Shown here piece by piece: positions 9,280 to 16,614 of a DNA stretch of 64,000 nucleotides; position 1 is the first letter of the stretch, and the number at the start of each line of letters is the position of its first letter. The stretch covers positions 177,221 to 241,220 of the forward strand of contig JAEUIZ010000049.1 in the NCBI GenBank assembly GCA_016793805.1, given 5' to 3'. A program made the translations under genes and the position numbers. This stretch comes from Phycisphaerae bacterium (lineage in GTDB: Bacteria > Planctomycetota > Phycisphaerae > Phycisphaerales > UBA1924). A model generated the notes under the pieces. That model worked only from the letters and a program-made list of their open reading frames with translations, did no database searches and had not been told where the DNA came from.

Positions 9280-9690
9280 TGCGACATCATACGAAGGCCG
9301 GGGGCTGCGAGCGGCTTCCAGCAGAGCGCAAGGTCAACGGTTGTGTACGTCGCGCGCCGCCGCAGGCCGGGGCGAAGAAGGGAGATGAAGCGATCGCCAT
9401 GAAACGATGACTCGGGCAGGGCGCGATCTCTCTCGCGCGCGACGTGCTGTGCGACCGGGGCTGGGCTCGACTGCAATGGCGCGACGTCGGCATCACACCC
9501 AGGGGAGCGACCGTGCTTCAGCGAGCAACGGATCGCGGGGCCGGCCCGGCCAGGCGCAGGGGCTCGGGCAATGCGGGGACGGGCACATCCAGATTTACAT
9601 AACACAGATTATAGGACGTTGCGGAGCGGGGGGTATCCGTGGTCGTGATGCTGGCGCAAGTGCTGTTTCAACAATGATCTGCGTGGCCAT
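9280..9690. other. Gene-free gap upstream of the ABC/hut operon
   Basis: About 410 bases without a convincing gene. It must hold the promoter of the minus-strand ABC/hut operon. The ORFs crossing it are Arg-rich shadows. The only clear structure is an AT-rich patch at 9592-9619, described separately as a dif-like site. Confidence 0.6.
9592..9619 (-). other. dif: Candidate chromosomal dif site (XerC/XerD recombination site)
   Basis: Read on the minus strand, the 28 bases fall into an 11-bp arm ACGTCCTATAA, a 6-bp centre TCTGTG and an 11-bp arm TTATGTAAATC. From memory, the B. subtilis dif arms are ACTTCCTAGAA and TTATGTAAACT. By eye each arm matches at 9 of 11 positions, with the same 11-6-11 layout. 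The site is strikingly AT-rich in a GC-rich gap without genes. Xer recombinases resolve chromosome dimers at dif, normally at the replication terminus. Chance similarity or a Xer-using mobile element's attachment site are the alternatives. Confidence 0.65.
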
Positions 9691-10179
9691 TCAGAGGATC
9701 ACCTCGAACCAGAGCGTGCATGGGCAGGGGTCGTTGTTGTAGCGGTCGCGTGGTTGGAAGCCCAGCGCTGTGTAGACGGCAATGGCGGCGTGCATGTTGT
9801 TGTCGGTGTCGAGCCGCATGACGCGGTGGCCGGCGTGGCGGGCGGCCTGGACGATGCAGGTGCCGAGCGCGTGGCCCAGACCTTGGCCGCGATACTCAGG
9901 GCGGACGTACATGCGCTTCATCTCGCAGGCGCCGGGTTCGTCGAGGGGACGGAGGGCGACACAGCCAGCGGCCTGGTCGCCCGAGAAGGCGAGCAGGATC
10001 GCGCCAGCGGGTGGCGCGTACTTGCCGGGCAGTGTTGCCATTTCATGCTCGAAGCCCTGGACTTGAAGGGAGAGCCCGATCTGCGGCAGGGACGCGGCGT
10101 ACTCGAGGCAGAGGGCGCGGAATGCCGCGATGTCCTCCGGCGAGCGCGGGTGGCGGATGGTGACGGAGTTCGAGGCCAT
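9691..10179 (-). CDS. GNAT family N-acetyltransferase
   Basis: A 162-residue cytoplasmic acetyltransferase that uses acetyl-CoA; the acceptor is unknown. The core GNAT motif A is clear at MKRMYVRPEYRGQGLGHAL (about residues 87-105), and motif B follows at AIAVYTALGFQPRDRY. The start ATG 10179 is 9 bases from the stop of the upstream gene at 10189, so they are probably co-transcribed on the minus strand. Confidence 0.9.
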   Translation of the reverse strand: MASNSVTIRHPRSPEDIAAFRALCLEYAASLPQIGLSLQVQGFEHEMATLPGKYAPPAGAILLAFSGDQAAGCVALRPLDEPGACEMKRMYVRPEYRGQGLGHALGTCIVQAARHAGHRVMRLDTDNNMHAAIAVYTALGFQPRDRYNNDPCPCTLWFEVIL

Positions 10180-10188
10180 GGCGCCGGG

Positions 10189-10656
10189 TCAGGGCTTGCA
10201 GGCGGACTCAACCTTGCGGACCATGGCTTCGAGGCCGGTGATCTTCGTGCTGAGCGCGGCGTAGGAGCGACGGGCCTCGGCGGCCTTGGCCTCCGCGCTC
10301 TTGCGGTTGTTGTCGTCGCCCTTGGCCGACTTGAGTTCGGAGATGAGTTTCCCGAGCGACTCGGCGGCCATACGGCAGAGTTTGGCGTCGGCCTGGATTT
10401 GGACCATCTCCTTGGAGTTGGACGTGGCGAGCGAGCGAAGTTTGATCTGGTACGACTTCTTCGCGTCGGCCTCGGCTTTCTGGTGCTCGGCTTCGAGTTT
10501 CTTGAGTTCGGCTTTGTAGTCGGCTTCGAGTCCGTCGGCGGTCAGTTCGAGTTTCTTCAGTGCTCCTTCGTACTTCTTCGCGCTGGCGCCGATGTCGCCG
10601 ACGCCGCCGAAGAGGTTCACGATCTCGGCTTCGATCTCCTTGACGGTTCGTGCCAT
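10189..10656 (-). CDS. Coiled-coil hypothetical protein
   Basis: A 155-residue protein dominated by Lys/Glu/Ala heptad-like sequence from about residue 20 to 85, so long helices or a coiled coil are likely. There is no signal peptide or membrane segment. A shorter helix lies near the C-terminus, with cysteines near residues 94 and 153. I do not recognise a family. It sits between proS (upstream on the same strand) and the acetyltransferase. Confidence 0.75.
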   Translation of the reverse strand: MARTVKEIEAEIVNLFGGVGDIGASAKKYEGALKKLELTADGLEADYKAELKKLEAEHQKAEADAKKSYQIKLRSLATSNSKEMVQIQADAKLCRMAAESLGKLISELKSAKGDDNNRKSAEAKAAEARRSYAALSTKITGLEAMVRKVESACKP

Positions 10657-10691
10657 GTGTGCGCTCCAGGGTGAGTGATGCTGCGGGGAGT

Positions 10692-12521
10692 CTACAGCGA
10701 GGCGAGGCAGGCGGCGACGGCGTCGGGGAGTTTCACGACGCTGCCCTTGCCAGAGGTCTTGCGAGCCTTGAACTCGACGCCGCCTTCGGCGAGGGCCTTC
10801 TCGCCGACGGTGAGCCGCACGGGGAAGCCGACAAGGTCGGCGTCTTTGAACTTGACGCCCGGGCGCTCGTCGCGGTCGTCGATCAGCACGTCGGCGCCGT
10901 AGGAAGCGAGGTCGTCGGCGAGGCGGCGAGCGAGCGCGGCATGCTCGGGGTGGTCGGGCTTGAGCAGAGTGATGAGGACGTGGTAGGGCGCGATGGCGGC
11001 GGGCCAGACGATGCCGTCGGTGTCGTGGGACATCTCAACGCAGGCGGCCATGGTTCGGCTGACGCCGATGCCATAGCAGCCCATGATGACGGACCGGCGC
11101 TGTTGCTTGTCGTCGAGGACGGTCAGCCCCATGGCGTCGGAGTACTTAGTGCCGAGTTTGAAGATGTGCCCGACCTCGATGCCGCGAGCGGCCTCGAGGG
11201 TGGCGCCCTTGGCCCGAGGCGAGGGGTCGCCCGGGAGTGCGTTGCGGATGTCGGCGACCTTTACTCGCTGGTTATCCGCCAGGATCTGGCCCATCTCGGC
11301 CTTCCAACGGAAGTTCGTGACGTGGTAGTCCTTCTCGTCGGCGCCGGTGGCCCAGGCGTCGCCCGTGGCGGCGTCGGGGTCGATGAGCAGGAGCGTGCCC
11401 GGAGCGGAAGCGGCCATCCTGGGGCTGACATAGCCGATCGCGAAGCCCGCGGCGCGGGCGGCCTTTTCATCGGCGAGCGCGACGGCGCACCCGCTGGCGG
11501 CCTTGACCTTGCCCTCGTTGGCGTCGTGGTCCCCGCGGACGGTGGCGAGAATCCACCGGAGACTCGGCGAGGGATCGCCGTCGCGGGCGGGGCCCTTGGC
11601 CTCGAAGACGATCGTCTTGAGCATCTGTCGCGGCGCGACCTTGAGGACGCCGGCAACCTCGTCGATGCCGGGGAGGTTGGGCGTGTGGTGCTTGACGACC
11701 CCCCCACCGCCGGCCGTGGCCCCGGTCTCGTGCGGCGTGTCGAAGGACCAGGACCGCTCGCCGATCTCGCACTTCTCGACGTTGGCGGCGTAGCCCGACG
11801 CCGGGCACTTCAGGATGGTGTCCTCGCCGCTGGCGCAGTTGACCATGAACTCGTGCGACGCGGAGCCGCCGATGGGTCCGCTCTCGGCCTCGACGACGGT
11901 GAAGTCGAGCCCGCAGCGACGGAAGATGTTGTTGTACGCGGCGTACATCGCGTCGTACTGCTCGTTCAGGCCGCCGGGACCCTCGACGTGCATCGTGAAG
12001 GAGTAGGCGTCCTTCATGATGAACTCGCGGCAGCGGAGCAGCCCGGCGCGGGGGCGGGCCTCGTCGCGGAACTTCGTCTGGATCTGGTAGAGGTTCAGGG
12101 GCAGTTGCTTGTACGACGTGATGGAGCCCTTGACGAGTTCGGTGATGGTCTCCTCGTGCGTGGGCCCGAGGGCGGCGAGGTTTCCCTTGCGATCGGTGAC
12201 GCGGAAGAGGAGGTCGCCGTAGGCCTGGTCGCGCTTGGTCTCCCTGTAGAACTCAAAGGGGACGAGGACGGGCATGAAGAGTTCGGCGGCGCCGGCGGCG
12301 TTCATCTCCTCGCGGACGATGCGCATGATTTTGCCGAGCGTGCGCCAGGCCAGCGGCAGGTAGTCGTAGACGCCCGCGGCCACCTTGCGGATGAACCCGG
12401 CCCGGGAGAGGAGGATGTGGCTGGGCGTCTCGGCATCCGTCGGCGCCTCGCGGGCCGTGGGGATGAGGGTCTGGGACCAGCGGTGGACGTCGCCGCGACT
12501 GGAGGTGTTGAGTGGGGGCAT
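10692..12521 (-). CDS. proS: Prolyl-tRNA synthetase, bacterial type with editing domain
   Basis: Charges tRNA-Pro with proline. The class II catalytic core is clear: motif 2 is in the RDEARPRAGLLRCREF and MKDAYSF region, and motif 3 is in GCYGIGVSRTMAA. Between them lies an inserted domain (residues about 230-390) with the features of the YbaK-like INS editing domain that clears mischarged Ala-tRNA-Pro. The C-terminus is the anticodon-binding domain (VLITLLKPDHPEHAALARRL to the end). I start at ATG 12521 (609 aa); 19 Arg-rich codons further upstream are probably not translated. It is divergent from rlmN, with about 110 bases shared for promoters. Confidence 0.96.
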   Translation of the reverse strand: MPPLNTSSRGDVHRWSQTLIPTAREAPTDAETPSHILLSRAGFIRKVAAGVYDYLPLAWRTLGKIMRIVREEMNAAGAAELFMPVLVPFEFYRETKRDQAYGDLLFRVTDRKGNLAALGPTHEETITELVKGSITSYKQLPLNLYQIQTKFRDEARPRAGLLRCREFIMKDAYSFTMHVEGPGGLNEQYDAMYAAYNNIFRRCGLDFTVVEAESGPIGGSASHEFMVNCASGEDTILKCPASGYAANVEKCEIGERSWSFDTPHETGATAGGGGVVKHHTPNLPGIDEVAGVLKVAPRQMLKTIVFEAKGPARDGDPSPSLRWILATVRGDHDANEGKVKAASGCAVALADEKAARAAGFAIGYVSPRMAASAPGTLLLIDPDAATGDAWATGADEKDYHVTNFRWKAEMGQILADNQRVKVADIRNALPGDPSPRAKGATLEAARGIEVGHIFKLGTKYSDAMGLTVLDDKQQRRSVIMGCYGIGVSRTMAACVEMSHDTDGIVWPAAIAPYHVLITLLKPDHPEHAALARRLADDLASYGADVLIDDRDERPGVKFKDADLVGFPVRLTVGEKALAEGGVEFKARKTSGKGSVVKLPDAVAACLASL

Positions 12522-12631
12522 GGGGCGAAAGAGTAGGAGAAGCGGATCGCGCCGGGTTGTGCGGGAGGCTGCGTGCATGGAGGGCGGGGTCGCGGTTCGG
12601 GCCGGCGGAGGTGCGTCCCTACGCTTTGCTC

Positions 12632-13798
12632 GTGCGCCCCGTGCCGAATCACATTTTCGACTTCACGCCGGAGACGCTACGCGAGTGGTGCGAGGCGCCG
12701 CCGCGTCGCTGGCCGGGGTTCAAGGCCGGGCAGATACTCGAGTGGGTCTACAAGAAGCACATCGTCGATCCGATGGCGATGACGAGCCTCTCGAAACTCG
12801 AGCGAGAGACGCTGGCGCGGGAAGTGGCCTTCCTCTCGGGCCGGGTTGTCCGCGAGCAGACCGCGACGGACGGGACGCGGAAACTGCTGGTGGAATGGGA
12901 GGAGGGAGCGGGGGGAGGCGCGAGCGTAGCGGCCCAGAGGCCCGTGCACGCCGAGGCGCAAGGACACGAATCGAACGGGGATCGGCGGATCGCGCTGCTC
13001 CTCCCCCCCACCACCGGCCCGCAGACGGAGTGCGTGATGATCCCGAGCGTGGACCCGTCTGGCCCGCGGCGGACGGCGTGCGTCTCGTCGCAGGTCGGGT
13101 GCCCCGTCGGGTGCAAGTTCTGTGCATCGGGACTGGGCGGGCTCGAGGGGAACCTGTCGGCGGGGCGGATCGTCGAGCAGGTGTGGCGGCTGGGGACGGC
13201 CCGGGAGCGGATCAGCAACGTCGTGTTCATGGGCATGGGTGAGCCACTGGCGAACCTGCCGAACGTGGTGCGGGCGGTGCGGACGATCGCGGCGCTGTGG
13301 GGGCTTGGGATCTCGGCCCGCAAGATCACGATCTCGACGGTGGGCTTGCCGCAGGCGATCGTGAAACTCGCGGAGCAGTTGGAACTGCCGGTGACGCTGG
13401 CGCTCTCGCTGCACGCGCCCAACGACGAGTTGAGGCGGCAACTGATCCCGTGGGCGCAGTACACGACGATCGCGGACCTGCTGGCGGCGTGCCGGGCGTG
13501 GTTCGAGAAGACGGGGCGCGAGATCACGCTGGAATACACGCTGCTGCGGGGCGTGAACGACAAGCCGGAGCACGCGGTCGAACTGGCGCAGGTCGCCCGG
13601 ACGCTGCGGGCGAACGTGAACCTGATCCGGTACAACGAGGTCGACGGGCTGGAGTTCAGGCGCCCGCGGGACGAGGACGTGCGCGAGTTCCAGCGGTTGC
13701 TGGTGGCGCGGAACGTGAACACGCACGTCCGTCGCAGCCGCGGGCGAGACATCGCCGCGGCGTGCGGGCAGTTGCGTCACGAGGCGACGACCGCATGA
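12632..13798 (+). CDS. rlmN: 23S rRNA/tRNA adenosine-C2 methyltransferase (radical SAM)
   Basis: Methylates C2 of A2503 in 23S rRNA and A37 in some tRNAs. The radical SAM cluster motif CPVGCKFC is at Cys157, Cys161 and Cys164 of the 388-residue product, after TACVSSQVG. The GMGEPLAN motif follows, and the C-terminal RGRDIAAACGQL carries the second catalytic cysteine. I start at GTG 12632 (VRPVPNHIFDF). A GTG three codons later is also possible, and the longer open frame is Arg/Gly-rich. Between residues about 90 and 130 there is an extra Gly/Ala/Glu-rich insert. The stop overlaps the next gene's start in ATGA. Confidence 0.95.
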   Translation: MRPVPNHIFDFTPETLREWCEAPPRRWPGFKAGQILEWVYKKHIVDPMAMTSLSKLERETLAREVAFLSGRVVREQTATDGTRKLLVEWEEGAGGGASVAAQRPVHAEAQGHESNGDRRIALLLPPTTGPQTECVMIPSVDPSGPRRTACVSSQVGCPVGCKFCASGLGGLEGNLSAGRIVEQVWRLGTARERISNVVFMGMGEPLANLPNVVRAVRTIAALWGLGISARKITISTVGLPQAIVKLAEQLELPVTLALSLHAPNDELRRQLIPWAQYTTIADLLAACRAWFEKTGREITLEYTLLRGVNDKPEHAVELAQVARTLRANVNLIRYNEVDGLEFRRPRDEDVREFQRLLVARNVNTHVRRSRGRDIAAACGQLRHEATTA

Positions 13799-14604
13799 CG
13801 CCCGCGATCGCTCTGGCGCAGGCGGCGGCCCGCAACGCCCACGATTGGGTCCGCGAGTTCGTGTCGTTCTCGCTCTTCCACCTGCTCACCGTCTGCGTGT
13901 TCGGCGGCACGATGCTGGCGGCGTGCCGGATCGGGCGTGGGTTCGGCGACCTGTCGCGCGAGGCGAGGTTCCGGCGGACGTGGGGCTGGGTGGTCATCGC
14001 GTACCAGAGTTACTACACGCTCGGGTACCTCTTTCCTCGAACGCTCTATTTCCCGAAGGCGTTCTCATGGGAGGAGAGCCTGCCTCTGCAACTGTGCGAT
14101 CTGGCGGCGTTCGTGGCGGGGGCCGCGATGGTCTGGCAGACGCGCTGGCTGCGGACACTGCTCTACTTCTGGGGTATCGGGCTCTCGACGCAGGCGTTCT
14201 TCACGCCCACACTACGCACGGGCCTGGGCTCGGCCCACTATTGGATGTTCTGGATCGGGCACACGATGATCGTGGGCTCGGCGGTGTACGACATCGTGGT
14301 CCGAAGGTATCGCCCGGGGCTGCGCGACCTGGGTGTGGCCGTGGGGCTCACGATCGCGTATGCGTTTGTCGCCGTCGGGACGAACACGATCCTGGATCGC
14401 TCGGGGCTGCTCGCTCCCGGCGTCGTCTCGAACTATGGCTACCTGGGGAACACTCGCCCGGTGAATCCGACGATCATCGACGACCTCGGGTCATGGCCGG
14501 GGCGGATCTTCAAGCTGGGCGGGATCGTGATGCTGGACTTCGTGGTGCTGTGGGGCGTGTGGCGTGTCGCGGCGATCGTTCGCAGAAGGCCCGCGGCGGA
14601 GTGA
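13795..14604 (+). CDS. YwaF/TIGR02206-like integral membrane protein
   Basis: A 269-residue multi-pass membrane protein. The frame is open far upstream, but ATG 13795 overlaps the rlmN stop (ATGA) and gives the hydrophobic protein expected. Family-like features are a polar Leu-Gln motif (LPLQLCDLAAF), a YFWGIGLSTQAFFTPTL segment and YWMFWIGHTMI. It has about seven hydrophobic segments. The biochemical role is unknown. The next gene is a clear paralogue. Confidence 0.85.
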   Translation: MTPAIALAQAAARNAHDWVREFVSFSLFHLLTVCVFGGTMLAACRIGRGFGDLSREARFRRTWGWVVIAYQSYYTLGYLFPRTLYFPKAFSWEESLPLQLCDLAAFVAGAAMVWQTRWLRTLLYFWGIGLSTQAFFTPTLRTGLGSAHYWMFWIGHTMIVGSAVYDIVVRRYRPGLRDLGVAVGLTIAYAFVAVGTNTILDRSGLLAPGVVSNYGYLGNTRPVNPTIIDDLGSWPGRIFKLGGIVMLDFVVLWGVWRVAAIVRRRPAAE

Positions 14605-14626
14605 TGAGTAGGGTGAGGATGCGAGG

Positions 14627-15370
14627 ATGATCGTGCTCGCCGGAGCGATGGGCTGGGGAGAGGAGTTCCGGGCGTACACGGGGCAGCATTGGGCCGCGCT
14701 GGGCGTGTGCACGCTGGCGATCGTCGCGACGGCGGCGATGGGCGTGCGCGTTCGAGGCTCGCGGTACGAGTCTGCGTTCCGGATTTGGCTGGGGTGGACG
14801 GTGCTGATCTACAAGGTCGCGGAAACAGTCTACGACGCGCTGCCGCACCGCTTCGAGGTCGCCAGCAGCCTGCCCCTCCAGTTCTGCGACCTTGTGGCCT
14901 TCGCGGCCGGCGGCGCGCTCCTGGTGCGGTCTCGCGTGTACCGGGTGCTGCTCTACTTCTGGGGCGTGGGCCTGTCTCCGATGGCGGTGATGATGCCCAC
15001 GTTGCGTGTCGGGTGGTTCCATGCGGACTACTGGCTGTTCTGGATCAGCCACGCGCTGGTGCTCTGTGCCGCGGGGTACGACATCGTGGCGCGTGGGTAC
15101 AGGCCGACCCTCCGCGACCTTGGGAGCGCCTGCGCGTGGAGCCTCGTCTACCTTGCCGTCGTGATGGGCGTGAACGCGGCGCTGGACGTGAACTACGGAT
15201 TCGTCGGGAACCCGCGCACGGGGAGCCCCGCGGCAATCGAGCAGATCGGTCCGTGGCCATTTCGAGTGCTGCCGCTCGCCCTTTGCGTCGGCCTTCTGTT
15301 CCACGGGCTCTACGCGGTGTGGCGCTTACCGAGGTGGCTCGGCCTCTGGGGCCGGGGGGCGGCCGACTGA
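14627..15370 (+). CDS. YwaF/TIGR02206-like integral membrane protein (paralogue)
   Basis: A 247-residue multi-pass membrane protein that shares the motifs of its neighbour in the same order: LPLQFCDLVAF, YFWGVGLSPMAVMMPTL, YWLFWISHALVL and AGYDIVARGYRPTLRDLG. The two probably arose by tandem duplication. ATG 14627 follows the neighbour's stop by 22 bases. Function is unknown; a shared operon with rlmN and a polyprenyl-phosphate sugar transferase hints at an envelope role, but only by position. Confidence 0.85.
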   Translation: MIVLAGAMGWGEEFRAYTGQHWAALGVCTLAIVATAAMGVRVRGSRYESAFRIWLGWTVLIYKVAETVYDALPHRFEVASSLPLQFCDLVAFAAGGALLVRSRVYRVLLYFWGVGLSPMAVMMPTLRVGWFHADYWLFWISHALVLCAAGYDIVARGYRPTLRDLGSACAWSLVYLAVVMGVNAALDVNYGFVGNPRTGSPAAIEQIGPWPFRVLPLALCVGLLFHGLYAVWRLPRWLGLWGRGAAD

Positions 15371-15408
15371 TCGCGCCGGAGGGGCCAGGCTCGCGGTAGA
15401 CTCCGCCG

Positions 15409-16614
15409 ATGGTCCGCGTGTGTCTTGGCCTGATCCCCTTGGCGCTCCTGATCTCGATGCCGCTGACGGCGTTGCTGATCCGCGCGAGCCATCGACTTGG
15501 GGCGTACGACTCCGCGGGCGTGCCGGGGCAGGTGAAGGCGTCGCGGCGGCGCGTCCCGAACACTGGTGGGATCGCGCTCTTCTGGGCGATCGCGGTGCCG
15601 ATCGTTCTGGGCGTGCTGTCGGTCGCGGGGATGGACGCGTCGCCCACGGCCGATTGGCGGAACGATCTGACGTTCCTCCCCGCGGACCTCCACGAGCATG
15701 TCGCGGGGATCCAGAAGCAGACGCCGATGGCGATTCTGCTGCTGGGCTCGCTGCTGCTGCTGCACGTGCTGGGCTTGGTGGATGATCGCCGCCCGCTGGG
15801 GCCGTGGGTCAAACTCGCGGTCATGGCCGTGCCCGCGACGGCGATCCCGCTCCTGTTCCCGGACACCCGGCTGCTGACGCTCCTCGACGCGCCCGCGGGC
15901 GGGCGTTGGGCCTCGACCGTGGTCACGGTGCTGTGGTTCCTGGTGGTGACGAACGCGATGAACTTCATGGACAACATGGACGGGCTGGCCGCGGGAGTCG
16001 CGGCGGTGGCGTCGTCGCTCTTCCTGGCTGCCACGCTCGCGTCGCCCGAGCCGCAGTGGTTCGTGGCGGCGTGCCTCTCGCTCATCGTGGGCGCGTGCCT
16101 CGGATTCTTGTGGTTCAACCATCCCGCGCGCGGGCCGGCGCGGGTCTACATGGGCGACGGGGGATCGCTCGTGATCGGCTTCCTGCTGGCGTTCCTGACC
16201 GTGCGCACGACGTACGTCCCCGCTGCGGGCGTGGGGGTGCGCGCGGGCGCGTGGTACGGCGTGCTCATGCCGCTTGTGGTGCTCGCGGTCCCGCTCTATG
16301 ACTTCGCCTCTGTGGTCGTGATCCGGCTGTCGCAGGGACGATCCCCTTTTGTGGGCGATACACAGCACCTCTCGCATCGCCTTGTTCGCCGCGGACTGTC
16401 GGTGACGGCGGCGGTCTCGGTGATCCACGGCCTGACCGCGGTGACCGGCGCGGCGGGGCTGCTGCTGGCGTCGTCGAGGCCGTGGCAGGCCGTCGTGATC
16501 GGGGGCCAGGTCGCGCTGATCCTCGCACTGGTGGCGGTGTTCGAGTACGCCTCGCCCGGTGGGCTGCCGCGGGAGCGTTCGGCGTCGGATCGGCCGTCGG
16601 AGCCCGTGCCGTGA
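15409..16614 (+). CDS. WecA/MraY-like polyprenyl-phosphate N-acetylhexosamine-1-phosphate transferase
   Basis: A membrane enzyme that starts lipid-linked glycan synthesis by moving a sugar-1-phosphate to undecaprenyl phosphate. The 401 residues have about ten hydrophobic segments and the family's acidic motifs: LVDDRRPLG (cytoplasmic Asp pair), NFMDNMDGLAAG and YMGDGGSLVIG. A WecA-type role in surface polysaccharide synthesis is more likely than MraY, because the next gene is O-antigen-ligase-like and no mur genes are nearby. Its TGA overlaps the GTG of the next gene (GTGA). Confidence 0.88.
   Translation: MVRVCLGLIPLALLISMPLTALLIRASHRLGAYDSAGVPGQVKASRRRVPNTGGIALFWAIAVPIVLGVLSVAGMDASPTADWRNDLTFLPADLHEHVAGIQKQTPMAILLLGSLLLLHVLGLVDDRRPLGPWVKLAVMAVPATAIPLLFPDTRLLTLLDAPAGGRWASTVVTVLWFLVVTNAMNFMDNMDGLAAGVAAVASSLFLAATLASPEPQWFVAACLSLIVGACLGFLWFNHPARGPARVYMGDGGSLVIGFLLAFLTVRTTYVPAAGVGVRAGAWYGVLMPLVVLAVPLYDFASVVVIRLSQGRSPFVGDTQHLSHRLVRRGLSVTAAVSVIHGLTAVTGAAGLLLASSRPWQAVVIGGQVALILALVAVFEYASPGGLPRERSASDRPSEPVP

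Noticed and set aside
9407..9742. 111-codon plus-strand ORF in the gap with the dif-like site
   Set aside because: No recognisable motif; overlaps the acetyltransferase end and the AT-rich site.
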